Source of the DNA: Pseudomonadota bacterium
GTDB lineage: Bacteria > Myxococcota_A > UBA796 > SXON01
Reading direction: 5' to 3'
NCBI GenBank assembly: GCA_005778355.1
Contig: SXON01000130.1
Span: forward strand, 32,639 to 96,638
Length of the DNA: 64,000 nucleotides
Part shown: positions 24,807-32,546 of the stretch, in pieces
Numbering within the stretch: the first letter of the stretch is position 1
How the letters are laid out: every line of letters begins with the position of its first letter
Program-made: the position numbers and the translations under genes
Notes under the pieces: generated by a model
The model's database searches: none
The model's input: only the letters and a program-made list of their open reading frames with translations
Told to the model about the DNA's origin: nothing

Positions 24807-25883
24807 ATGATGCTGCTCACCACTCTCGCCCTTTCTTCCACCGCCCTCGCCGAAGATTCCAAGCACGGGGAGGGGGGCTGCGACGGCTGCAAGATGAAGG
24901 GCCTAGGCGCGAGCATCGACCCGGTCGCGATGGCGCAAGTGTGGGTGACCGCCTACGACATGGACACCGACGCGCAAGCCGACGCCACCGGCTACGGCGA
25001 CCCAGAAGACGACCCCGGCGTGAAGCTGAAGCGTTTGCGCCTCGGGCTCACGGGCGAGACGCACAAGTGGAACTACCGCCTCGTGATCGGCACCGCCGCG
25101 CCCTACGACGGCCTGGAGCGCGGCGAGGAAGACCTCGGCGTGGTGGACGCCTGGATCGGGGTGCAGCCCGCCAAGGGCCTCGACATTCGCGTGGGCCAGG
25201 ACAAGGTGCCCTTCTCGCGCGACCAGCTGATGGGCGCGGGCGAGCTGGTTTTCACCGAGCGCGGCATCGGCAGCGAGCACATCGCCCCCGACCGCTCGCT
25301 CGGCCTCTCGCTCGCCTACGGCATGGGCGGCGGCAAGCTCACGGCGGGGGCCTACAACGCCGGCGGCGACTTGTTTGGCGACGAGGCCAACGGCAAGACC
25401 GTGGCCGGGCGGCTCGAGTGGGACATCGGCAAGGCCAACACCTACCAGACATGGGGCGACAAGGACGCCTTCGGGATCGGCATCGGCGGCAACGGCTTCT
25501 ACACGATGGGTGTCGCGACCGACACCTGGGCGGCCGGCGGCGACATCATGGTGCGCGCCAAGGGACTCTCGCTCCTGGTCGATGGCGCGGTGAGTCACAT
25601 CACGCCCACCAACACCGACATCGACAGCAGCGAGGTTTTCGCGGAGACGGACCGCATGGGTCTCACGGCCCAGCTCAGCTACCAGGTGCGGGCCTTCGAG
25701 CCGGCGGTCCGGTACTCCATGTTCAACGACAGCACCCTCGGCGACTACAAGCAGGTCTTGATCGGCGGCGAGTGGCACACGGCGGAAGATCACGTTCGCA
25801 TTGGCGCGGGCTACCAGCTCCGCCTCGAGGAGCCGGCCGTCGACAACGACACCGCCCGCTTGTGGGCGCAGTTCCGGTTGTAG
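24807..25883 (+). CDS. OprO/OprP-like outer-membrane porin
   Basis: The 358 residues begin with a signal peptide (MMLLTTLALSSTALA). A CDGCKM Cys pair follows shortly after. The rest has the strand pattern of phosphate-selective porin O/P proteins: VKLKRLRLGLTGETHKWNYR, then VVDAWIGVQPAKGLDIRVGQDKVPFSR, and a C-terminal strand ending WAQFRL. The motif with G-Q-x-K-x-P-F-S is characteristic of that family. It should form a 16-strand channel for anions or small solutes. It is divergent from the PHP hydrolase operon with a 36-bp gap. Whether it is phosphate-specific cannot be told from sequence alone. Confidence 0.83.
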   Translation: MMLLTTLALSSTALAEDSKHGEGGCDGCKMKGLGASIDPVAMAQVWVTAYDMDTDAQADATGYGDPEDDPGVKLKRLRLGLTGETHKWNYRLVIGTAAPYDGLERGEEDLGVVDAWIGVQPAKGLDIRVGQDKVPFSRDQLMGAGELVFTERGIGSEHIAPDRSLGLSLAYGMGGGKLTAGAYNAGGDLFGDEANGKTVAGRLEWDIGKANTYQTWGDKDAFGIGIGGNGFYTMGVATDTWAAGGDIMVRAKGLSLLVDGAVSHITPTNTDIDSSEVFAETDRMGLTAQLSYQVRAFEPAVRYSMFNDSTLGDYKQVLIGGEWHTAEDHVRIGAGYQLRLEEPAVDNDTARLWAQFRL

Positions 25884-25884
25884 C

Positions 25885-26232
25885 GTGCGCCGCTACCAGG
25901 GCATCGATGGTCTGAGCGAGCCGACCTTTCGGACGGGCGACGACCAGTGGGTTTCCCTGGACACGGTGGTGTGGCGAGTTGTCCGCGCGCTGGGTGGGGG
26001 TGTGTCGCCGCTGGTGGCCAAGTGCACGATCCAGCTGTCGCGACATGCGGTGTCTGGGCTCGAGCACGTGGACATCGGGCGCCTCGCCCGAGACGTGTCG
26101 ATGGCGCTCCGTCCGGAGCGGATCGTGGTGACGCCCCCCGTCGTGCACGCGATCTTGCTCGCCTACGTGACGGAGGTCCAAGATCTCGGTGTGGTGCAGG
26201 TGGCGGAGGGTTACGAGCCCCTGCGGGCGTAG
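25885..26232 (+). CDS. Small hypothetical protein
   Basis: It starts at a GTG one base after the porin stop and runs 115 residues (MRRYQGIDGLSEPTFRTGDD). The content is mixed alpha/beta, with no signal peptide or membrane helix. Segments LVAKCTIQLSRHAVSGLEH and VVTPPVVHAILLAYVTEVQD are coding-like. No family is recognised. The tight spacing suggests it is co-transcribed with the porin, and the AlgI-like gene starts 10 nt later. Confidence 0.6.
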   Translation: MRRYQGIDGLSEPTFRTGDDQWVSLDTVVWRVVRALGGGVSPLVAKCTIQLSRHAVSGLEHVDIGRLARDVSMALRPERIVVTPPVVHAILLAYVTEVQDLGVVQVAEGYEPLRA

Positions 26233-26242
26233 CTGACGACGG

Positions 26243-27643
26243 ATGGTCTTCTCCTCCAACCTGTTCCTGTTCCTGTTCTTGCCGCTATTCCTCGCGGTGT
26301 ACTACGCGGTGCCCTTCCGGTACCGCACCCGGGTGATCCTCGCGGGCAGCTACATCTTCGCGGCGTGGTGGAAGCCCTACCTGGTGTTGCTCTTCGTGGG
26401 CATGCAGGTGTGGGACTACGTGATCTCGCACTACGTGTACTACGCGCAGGAGCGTGGCGACGCGAGACGGGCGCGCCTGTGGGTGATCCTCGGCCTCGGC
26501 GGCGATCTCGTCGTCCTCGGCTACTTCAAGTATTTCAACTTCTTCATGTCGAACGTGAATGAGGCCATCGTCGCCACCGGCGGCGCGCCCCACGTCTTCG
26601 ATCAAGTGATCCTGCCGATCGGCATCTCGTTCTACACCTTCCACGAGATGTCCTACCTCATCGACGTGTACCGGCGAGACGCCAAGCCCGCGCCCACCTT
26701 CTGGGATTTCGCTGCGTTTATTGCGGTGTTTCCTCAGCTCATCGCCGGGCCCATCCTGCGCTACAAGGACGTGGTCGACCAGTTCGCCGAGCGAACGCAC
26801 ACCCCCGAGAAGTTCAGCCGGGGCGCCGTGCGACTGATGGGCGGCTTCGTGAAGAAGGTGCTCCTGGCCGACAGCATTGCGCCGATCGTCGACGCTTGCT
26901 TTGGCTTGGAGTCACCGACCATGGCCGACGCTTGGCTCGGCACCGTGGCCTACACGCTCCAACTCTATTTCGACTTCTCGGCCTACTCCGACATGGCGAT
27001 CGGGCTCGGGCTGATGATGGGTTTCGAGTTCGCCGAGAACTTCAACCACCCCTACATCAGCAAGAACATCACCGAGTTCTGGCGTCGCTGGCACATCTCG
27101 CTCAGCACCTGGCTTCGCGACTACCTCTACATCCCTCTGGGTGGAAACCGACACGGCCCGGTGCGCACCTATGTCAACCTCGGGCTCACGATGCTGCTCG
27201 GCGGCATCTGGCACGGGGCGAACTGGACCTTCGTGGTCTGGGGCATCTGGCACGGGAGCTTGCTCGCGCTCGAGAAGCGGATGGGCGGGCCGAAGTTCGG
27301 CATCCCGCTCACGATGCTCCTGGTGATGATCGGCTGGATCGTGTTCCGGGCGCCGGACATGGAAACGGCGATCGACTTCTACACCGCCATGGCCGGGGCG
27401 AATGGCTTTGCCCTGTCTGACGTCTTGCGTTGGCAGCTCAGCGGCTTCCAGGTGGTGATGCTCGGGCTCGGCATCGTCGTGGTGTACGCGGCGCCCTACT
27501 GGCGCGAGTGGAAACAGAAACTCACGGGCGCGGAGGCGGCACGCTGGCGTCACACGTCGCTCGCCTACATCCCCCTGTTCGTGTTGGCCGTCTTGCGCCT
27601 CTCGGCGCAGTCCTACTCCCCCTTCCTCTACTTCCAGTTCTGA
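26243..27643 (+). CDS. AlgI-like membrane-bound O-acyltransferase (MBOAT)
   Basis: The 466 residues start MVFSSNLFLFLFLPLFLAVYY, the standard AlgI/DltB opening. About ten membrane segments follow, with LPIGISFYTFHEMSYLIDVYRR, PQLIAGPILRYKDV and NITEFWRRWHISLSTWLRDY. The family catalytic His lies in GGIWHGANWTFVVWGIWHG. AlgI-type proteins pass acyl groups from a cytoplasmic donor across the inner membrane to a periplasmic transferase that O-acetylates an exopolysaccharide. The next gene, overlapping by one base, encodes the matching AlgJ/AlgX-like transferase. The pair opens the exopolysaccharide locus. Confidence 0.93.
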   Translation: MVFSSNLFLFLFLPLFLAVYYAVPFRYRTRVILAGSYIFAAWWKPYLVLLFVGMQVWDYVISHYVYYAQERGDARRARLWVILGLGGDLVVLGYFKYFNFFMSNVNEAIVATGGAPHVFDQVILPIGISFYTFHEMSYLIDVYRRDAKPAPTFWDFAAFIAVFPQLIAGPILRYKDVVDQFAERTHTPEKFSRGAVRLMGGFVKKVLLADSIAPIVDACFGLESPTMADAWLGTVAYTLQLYFDFSAYSDMAIGLGLMMGFEFAENFNHPYISKNITEFWRRWHISLSTWLRDYLYIPLGGNRHGPVRTYVNLGLTMLLGGIWHGANWTFVVWGIWHGSLLALEKRMGGPKFGIPLTMLLVMIGWIVFRAPDMETAIDFYTAMAGANGFALSDVLRWQLSGFQVVMLGLGIVVVYAAPYWREWKQKLTGAEAARWRHTSLAYIPLFVLAVLRLSAQSYSPFLYFQF

Positions 27644-28689
27644 TGTCGCGACACCTCGTCGATCTCGTGCCCGGCGCCGCAGTGGTCACCGTCCTTGGCG
27701 GTGGCCTCGTCGGGCTCTGCTTCAACGACTCACTCCTCGTCTCACCCGACAAGACGTGGTGGAACGGCGACTGGGGGGTGGCCTACGAAGACGCGCTCGA
27801 CGAGGAGTTCGTCGTCCGCGAACCGAGCATCGATCTGTTCGGCCTCATCGAGTGGACCCTCTTCGGCGAGGGGCGCCGCGGCGTGGTGGTAGGCGAGGGA
27901 GGCTGGCTCTTCACGGCAGAGGAATTCGAGCTCTACCCGGGGGCTGTCGACCGGGCCGACGCTCGGGCCCGTCGCGTGGCGGAGGTGCAAGCCGAGATGG
28001 CGACCAGGGGCGTGTCGCTGCTGGTGGCCTACCTGCCGTCGAAGGCCCGCGTGGAGACCGAGCATCTCGGCAAACACCGGGTTCCCGCCGAGGTCGCCCT
28101 GGTCGGCCCGCGCTTCGTGCAGGGGTTGCGCGCGGCCGGGGTCGACGTGCTCGAACTGGAGGGCGCCCTCCTCGAGGCACGCGCGGAGGGCGACGTCTTC
28201 CTGCGCACCGACACCCACTGGACGCCGCGCGGTGCCCGGGCATCGGCAAGCGCCCTGACCGCGCACGTCAAGGAGAGCGGTGCGGACTGGGTCGGCGGGG
28301 CCACCGTGACGCTCAGCGAGGGCGCCGCCGGCGCGCACGAGGGCGACCTCTTCCGCTACATCCCCCTCGGGCCCTTCCAGGCCACGCTCGGTCCTGCCGC
28401 CGACACGCTCGTCACCCCCGTGGCGGCCGTGGAGAGCGGAGGGGGCCTCTTGGGCGACGCCACGATCCCCGTGGCGCTGGTGGGCACGAGCTACTCCGAG
28501 GACAAGCGCTGGGGCTTCGTGGCCGGGCTGCAAGTGGAGCTACAAGCCGACGTGCTCAACGCGGCCAAGCAGGGGCAGGGACCCTTCGTGGCGATGGACG
28601 AGTACTTGAAGGACGAGGCCTGGACCGCGTCGCCGCCGCGGCTGGTGATCTGGGAGATCCCGGAGCGCTACGTGGGGATGGCGGAGTAG
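27643..28689 (+). CDS. AlgJ/AlgX-like SGNH O-acetyltransferase
   Basis: The ATG at 27643 overlaps the TGA of the AlgI-like gene and gives 348 residues. A single N-terminal membrane anchor (VPGAAVVTVLGGGLVGLCF) is followed by a periplasmic SGNH-type domain. GGWLFTAEEFELYPG is the usual AlgJ/AlgX first block. LRTDTHWTPRGAR holds the catalytic Asp-x-x-His-like motif (T-D-T-H-W), and LVGTSYSED the nucleophile Ser. The enzyme should transfer acetyl groups received from the MBOAT partner to the polysaccharide. In AlgJ/X the order of these blocks is the same. Confidence 0.85.
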   Translation: MSRHLVDLVPGAAVVTVLGGGLVGLCFNDSLLVSPDKTWWNGDWGVAYEDALDEEFVVREPSIDLFGLIEWTLFGEGRRGVVVGEGGWLFTAEEFELYPGAVDRADARARRVAEVQAEMATRGVSLLVAYLPSKARVETEHLGKHRVPAEVALVGPRFVQGLRAAGVDVLELEGALLEARAEGDVFLRTDTHWTPRGARASASALTAHVKESGADWVGGATVTLSEGAAGAHEGDLFRYIPLGPFQATLGPAADTLVTPVAAVESGGGLLGDATIPVALVGTSYSEDKRWGFVAGLQVELQADVLNAAKQGQGPFVAMDEYLKDEAWTASPPRLVIWEIPERYVGMAE

Positions 28690-28695
28690 GGCCCG

Positions 28696-30405
28696 CTACG
28701 GCGTGACGCTGATTCGCTTGGGCGACATCGCGCTGCCGTCCTTGACGATCTTCCCGGCCGGGTCGTTGGCCTGGACGAACCACTGCACGCCCGTGGTCAT
28801 CGTCTCGTCGACTTTCACCGAGGCCGTGTAGCGCCCGCCGCTGCCGTTCATCGCCTTCTCGCGGAAGGCCCCGGAGCCGACCCCCCGGTAGTACAGTTTC
28901 ACGGTCTGTTTGCCGCCGATGGTGGCCGAGAAGTTGAGGGTGTCGCCGACTCGTCCCTCGGAGGGGCCGCTGGTGTCCAGCGAGCCCGAGGCCACCTTGG
29001 TGACAACCAGCGTGGACTCCGCCACCGGAGGGGGGGCCACGACGGTCTCGGCCGGCGGCTTGACCACGTCGGCGGTCTTCGTGACGGTCTGCTTCACGGG
29101 GACGGGCGGCGTTTCCGAGGGCGGCGCGTCGGCCTCGACGGGCGGCGGCACGACTTCGATCGGCGGCGGCTCGACCGGCGGGGGCTCGACCGCCTGCGGC
29201 TCGATGGTCACCGGCTCGACCGTCGGGTCGGTGACAGGCTCCTCGGGGAGTGCCACGGTGGTGATGTCGGGTGAGAGCACCCAGACAATGGTGCCGGCCA
29301 CGAGCATCGCCACGCCGCCCGCGACCAACGGGACAAGCTTGCGCATCCGGCTTGGGCGTGGATCGTCGGGCTCGAAATCGGCACGTTCCGGGGCCACGTA
29401 GGGCCGGTCAGAGGTGCCCTCGCCGCTGATCGTGCCGCCCGTCGCGACCGGGCTGCCCTCGGGCACCATCGTGCCCTCGGCGGGTGGCGGGCGGTTGTGG
29501 GTGTCGCCGATGAGCTGCGCCATCGTGTCGAAGCTCTCGGCGTTCGACGGGCGCTCGGGGATCTTGGGCACCAGCGAGGGTGTGTCGTCGGGATCGTCCG
29601 GCAGAAGCGGCGAGACCAGGCGCAGGGCGTCGGCCATGGACCGTGCCGTGGGGTATCGCTCTTCCCGCCGGTACCGCGTGGACTTGCGGATCACCTCGAC
29701 CAACGGCTCGGGGATGCCCTCGAACCACTCGGGCTCCGCCTCAGACATGAACAGCTCGGGGGGCGTGTCGTTCTTGAGCAACGACCAGAGCGTCGCCCCG
29801 CAGGAGTAGATGTCGGCGCGGGCGTCGACTTGCTTGGCGTTGGACTTCTGCTCCGGCGCCATGAAGCCCCAGGTGCCGAGCACGGCGCCGGTGCGCGTCA
29901 TGCCGGGCTCGTTCTCGTGCTGCACCTGGGCGATGCCGAAGTCGGTGATGCGGATGTCGCCGTTGCGCGTGAGCAGCACGTTGTGGGGCTTGATGTCGCG
30001 ATGGATGACGCTGTTGTCGTGCGCGCCCTGGAGCGACTCGCACAACGCGATCACCACCTCGCAGGCCATGCGCGGCGGGAGGGGACCGTGGGCCTTCACC
30101 CGGTCGACCAGGGAGCCCCCCTCGATGAGCTCCATCACGATGAAAACGCGATCGCCGTCTTCTCCCATGTCGAAGACGCGGACGACGTGCGTTTCCTCGA
30201 GGTTGGCCATCGTCTGCGCTTCGCTGAGGAAGCGCCGGCGGAGGGCCGGGCGCTGCGAGAAGGCCGGGGAGAGGATCTTGATGGCCCGTGGCCGCTGCAA
30301 GCGCTGGTCGAAGGCCCGGTACACCGTGGCCATGCCGCCCTCACCGATCACCTCGAGGAGCTGAAATCGTCCCTCGGCGAGGGGTTGCGGCCGAATGCTC
30401 GTCAT
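28696..30405 (-). CDS. Membrane-anchored Ser/Thr protein kinase
   Basis: The 569 residues begin with a complete kinase domain (about 14-270): GEGGMATVYRA, Lys43 in AIKIL, HRD at 135-137, DFG at 155-157 and MAPEQ. A Pro-rich linker leads to one membrane helix at about 357-377 (LVPLVAGGVAMLVAGTIVW). Then comes a Pro/Glu/Val-rich periplasmic stalk and a C-terminal beta domain (about 470-569; VGDTLNFSATIGGKQTVKLY). The C-terminal domain probably senses a periplasmic ligand or contact. It is an RD kinase with all catalytic residues, so it should be active. It lies 57 nt downstream of the Alg13/Alg14-like genes on the same strand and has its own TGCTATGGT promoter element. Confidence 0.92.
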   Translation of the reverse strand: MTSIRPQPLAEGRFQLLEVIGEGGMATVYRAFDQRLQRPRAIKILSPAFSQRPALRRRFLSEAQTMANLEETHVVRVFDMGEDGDRVFIVMELIEGGSLVDRVKAHGPLPPRMACEVVIALCESLQGAHDNSVIHRDIKPHNVLLTRNGDIRITDFGIAQVQHENEPGMTRTGAVLGTWGFMAPEQKSNAKQVDARADIYSCGATLWSLLKNDTPPELFMSEAEPEWFEGIPEPLVEVIRKSTRYRREERYPTARSMADALRLVSPLLPDDPDDTPSLVPKIPERPSNAESFDTMAQLIGDTHNRPPPAEGTMVPEGSPVATGGTISGEGTSDRPYVAPERADFEPDDPRPSRMRKLVPLVAGGVAMLVAGTIVWVLSPDITTVALPEEPVTDPTVEPVTIEPQAVEPPPVEPPPIEVVPPPVEADAPPSETPPVPVKQTVTKTADVVKPPAETVVAPPPVAESTLVVTKVASGSLDTSGPSEGRVGDTLNFSATIGGKQTVKLYYRGVGSGAFREKAMNGSGGRYTASVKVDETMTTGVQWFVQANDPAGKIVKDGSAMSPKRISVTP

Positions 30406-30414
30406 CCGCCCGGC

Positions 30415-30423
30415 ACCATAGCA
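30415..30423 (-). promoter_or_regulatory. Extended -10 element of the membrane kinase gene
   Basis: The minus strand reads TGCTATGGT, ending 9 nt before the ATG at 30405. No ribosome site lies in between, so a leaderless transcript is likely. Confidence 0.45.
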
Positions 30424-30462
30424 CGCCGCGTCAGGCGCTACCCTCGTGGGAAGCCGGTGGGC

Positions 30463-30960
30463 TCAGCGCCGTGCGACCAGACTGGCACAGAGCGCGTCGA
30501 GCTTCTCGGCGAAGGCGCGGGCGCGTTCGGGTCCACCCGCGCTGGGTCCCATCGCCTCGACGCGGGCGGCGTGGTCGCGGATCGCGGGGCCGAGCTCGGG
30601 CATCTCCATCACCACGATCACGCGGTCGGCGATGCGGCGGGCGAAGCGGCACTGGTGGTCGTCGACATGCTCGCCGTGACGGCTCTGCCTTGGGACCACC
30701 ACGGGCACCTTTCCGAGCGCCAGCGCCTGCATGATCGAGGCCGGCCCCCCGTGGGTGACGACCACGCGCGCCGCCTTCATCGCGGCCTGCATCGCGTCGA
30801 AGCCGATCATCTTGTCGTGACGGCAGTGCGCCGGCGCGAGCTTGGAGTACCCCGTCTGGATGTAGGCGTCTTCGATGTCGCCCGCAGCGACGAGGCGGTC
30901 GATCTCGGCGACGAGCCGGTCGAAAGGATCCTCATGGGTGCCGACGGTGACAAACACCAT
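30463..30960 (-). CDS. Alg13/PssE-like glycosyltransferase catalytic subunit
   Basis: The 165 residues start MVFVTVGTHEDPFDRLVAEI, the usual Alg13/EpsF/PssE opening. THGGPASIMQALALGKVPVVVPR is the GT28 C-terminal nucleotide-sugar-binding signature. By itself this is only the C-terminal half of a GT-B enzyme. The partner half is encoded by the overlapping upstream gene, as in the Alg13-Alg14 complex that adds the second sugar to a lipid carrier. The start ATG overlaps the upstream TGA. It should work at the cytoplasmic face of the inner membrane in exopolysaccharide repeat-unit assembly. Confidence 0.9.
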   Translation of the reverse strand: MVFVTVGTHEDPFDRLVAEIDRLVAAGDIEDAYIQTGYSKLAPAHCRHDKMIGFDAMQAAMKAARVVVTHGGPASIMQALALGKVPVVVPRQSRHGEHVDDHQCRFARRIADRVIVVMEMPELGPAIRDHAARVEAMGPSAGGPERARAFAEKLDALCASLVARR

Positions 30961-31430
30961 CAGAGCACGCCGCCGAGGTTGATGCCCTCTGGGTAGAAGT
31001 CTTTTTGCTCCTCCCATTGCACCACCATCCGGTCGAGCACTGGGCGCACCAGGCGGGCGGTGACGGTGGGGGAGTCGATGCGGTCGTACACCTCGACGTA
31101 GACCGTCTTGCAGCCGAAAAGTAGCTTTCCCACGTAGAAGAAGGGGACGGCGATGCCCGCGCCATTGCTCACCAGCACGTCGGGACGCTCCCGAGCCAGC
31201 GTCTTGAGCGCCAGCACCGTGTTGCGGAGCAGGTTCTTGACGTTGCGGTTGGTGGGGTGGTGCCCCCACACCACGCGCTCGCCGGCGAGGAGCGAGACGG
31301 CGTCGGCCTTGTCGAAGGTGACCCAGAACCGGTCGTGTCGCGACCACCAGGTGTCGAGACAGTGCAGCTGGGCGAGGTGCCCGCCGGAGGAGCAGACGAT
31401 GCCGACCTTGTAGCGGGGCGGGCTGCTCAT
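30960..31430 (-). CDS. Alg14/PssD-like glycosyltransferase membrane subunit
   Basis: The 156-residue protein has VGIVCSSGGHLAQLHCL (nucleotide-fold start with the S-S-G-G-H loop), WVTFDKADAVSLL, and VLVSNGAGIAVPFFYVGKLLFGCKTVYVEVYDR. This is the Alg14/PssD pattern. The partially hydrophobic AVPFFYVGKLLFG segment and the N-terminal region mediate membrane recruitment in the family. It pairs with the Alg13-like subunit encoded immediately downstream. A TATGAA hexamer lies 8 nt before the ATG. Confidence 0.9.
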   Translation of the reverse strand: MSSPPRYKVGIVCSSGGHLAQLHCLDTWWSRHDRFWVTFDKADAVSLLAGERVVWGHHPTNRNVKNLLRNTVLALKTLARERPDVLVSNGAGIAVPFFYVGKLLFGCKTVYVEVYDRIDSPTVTARLVRPVLDRMVVQWEEQKDFYPEGINLGGVL

Positions 31431-31438
31431 GGGCGCGG

Positions 31439-31447
31439 TTCATAGCT
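31439..31447 (-). promoter_or_regulatory. Putative extended -10 of the Alg14/Alg13-like operon
   Basis: The minus strand reads AGCTATGAA, ending 8 nt before the ATG at 31430. It sits in the divergent gap shared with the MYXO-CTERM-like protein gene. Confidence 0.4.
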
Positions 31448-31491
31448 AACCCCCGCGCGACAAGCGGGGCTGGGTGTGCGATGATGACGTC

Positions 31492-32304
31492 GTGAGTCTG
31501 ATCACGCTGGCGTGGGTGCTGTGGGGCGGGCTGGCCGCGCCGGTGCGGGCGTGCACGTGCGCGTACGATGAGCAGCGTTCTGGCTACCTCGTCTACCCCC
31601 CGGAGGAGGTTGCCGTCGCGACCGACGCGGCGCTGGTCTGGTTGAACCTCGGGCCATCGGGGGATCTGCGACTGTCGGGCCCCTCTGGTGCGGTGGCGCT
31701 GGACGTCGCGGAGTACGACAACGGCCTCGGTGGCTTCCGCGTGGCGCGGCCGCGCGAGGCACTGGAACCAGAGTCGTTGTACGTCGTGGGTGACGGCTCG
31801 AGTAACGGGTATTTCTGCACGAGCGCGGAGTCGGCGAGTGCACGGCCGGGCGACGCGGTGCTCGACGGGGTTTGCGGGGAGCACGGAGCGGGGAGCGACT
31901 GCGTCTACTACGTCATTGAGTTTGAACTTCCCGCCTTGGAGTCGGGGCTCTACGTTGTCGAAGTGGAGCAAGCCAACTACCCGCCACGGTACGCCCTGAT
32001 GGAGGGCGATGATCGTCCGGCGGTCGGGCGTGGCGTCTGCGGGTCGAGCCTCGAACTCGCCGACGACTTCGCGCCGATGGCAACCCGGGTGGCCGCGCTC
32101 TCGGAGGCGGGTGAGCTCTCGGCCTGGTCGGAGCGGTACGTCGGGGAACTCGGCTCCTTGTACGAGAGCGCCTGCTTCGTTCCCCTCGTCGTCGACACCG
32201 AGTCGCCGCCGTGTGGTTGCGACAGCGCGGCGGGCGTCTCGCTCCTTGCGTTCGTCGCGTGGGGGCGACGGGTTGCCCGTCCGGGCGGTTCGGCGAGGCA
32301 CTAA
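31492..32304 (+). CDS. Secreted Cys-rich protein with MYXO-CTERM-like tail
   Basis: I choose the GTG at 31492 (MSLITLAWVLWGGLAAPVRA, cleaved before CTC), which gives a clean signal peptide. It has a GATGAT hexamer 6 nt before it. The mature protein (about 250 aa) contains several Cys and a beta-sandwich-like pattern (DAALVWLNLGPSGDLRLSG; GLYVVEVEQANYPPRYALM). It ends PPCGCDSAAGVSLLAFVAWGRR, then ARPG. This Cys-Gly-Cys, short hydrophobic stretch and Arg pair match a MYXO-CTERM tail, with a longer than usual charged end. It probably sits on the outer surface. The function of the globular part is unknown. Confidence 0.75.
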   Translation: MSLITLAWVLWGGLAAPVRACTCAYDEQRSGYLVYPPEEVAVATDAALVWLNLGPSGDLRLSGPSGAVALDVAEYDNGLGGFRVARPREALEPESLYVVGDGSSNGYFCTSAESASARPGDAVLDGVCGEHGAGSDCVYYVIEFELPALESGLYVVEVEQANYPPRYALMEGDDRPAVGRGVCGSSLELADDFAPMATRVAALSEAGELSAWSERYVGELGSLYESACFVPLVVDTESPPCGCDSAAGVSLLAFVAWGRRVARPGGSARH

Positions 32305-32314
32305 GCCCACGAGA

Positions 32315-32500
32315 AGGAGACACCCGGGCGACTATCCCCACCAGAATGAGACCAGCAGGGGAGCGTGCCCCCGGCGGCGCATCTCCCCTCACGGGCAAAC
32401 ACCGAGAAAGCAAGAGCGGCGCCGGCGTTGGGGAGCTCGTCATCCGCCGGAGGGGCCCGCTTGTCTCATCCACTGGGGGATGCTCCTGCGGCTGTCTCCT
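32315..32500. repeat. Long imperfect inverted repeat in an intergenic gap
   Basis: The 242-bp gap between two plus-strand genes contains arms of about 80-90 nt. Matching blocks, outer to inner, are 32315-32322 with 32493-32500 (AGGAGACA / TGTCTCCT), 32334-32340 with 32474-32480, 32346-32352 with 32463-32469 (ATGAGAC / GTCTCAT), the GC-rich 32368-32377 with 32445-32455, and 32383-32388 with 32428-32434 (CTCCCC / GGGGAG). The loop (about 32391-32427) contains ACGGGCAAACACCGAGAAAG. It could be a structured RNA, two opposed copies of a dispersed repeat, or a processing or attenuation site before the MBOAT/flippase genes. Confidence 0.6.
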
Positions 32501-32531
32501 CTGGAGGGGCATAGCCCTACCGCCCACGGGC

Positions 32532-32537
32532 TAAGCT
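32532..32537 (+). promoter_or_regulatory. Putative -10 element before the second MBOAT gene
   Basis: TAAGCT lies 9 nt before the GTG at 32547, just after the inverted repeat, with no ribosome site. Confidence 0.38.
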
Positions 32538-32546
32538 CCCAGCCGG

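Noticed and set aside
32383..32434. Possible c-di-GMP (GEMM-I) riboswitch because of CACGGGCAAAC and GAGAAAG
   Set aside because: The conserved second half (GGGACGCAAAGCC-like) is missing, and the flanks pair as the long inverted repeat instead. Resemblance is limited to a short segment in the loop.
32211..32534. Short plus-strand open frame running through the intergenic inverted repeat
   Set aside because: It starts inside the preceding gene in another frame, has Arg/Gly/Ser-rich text, no ribosome site and no coding bias.
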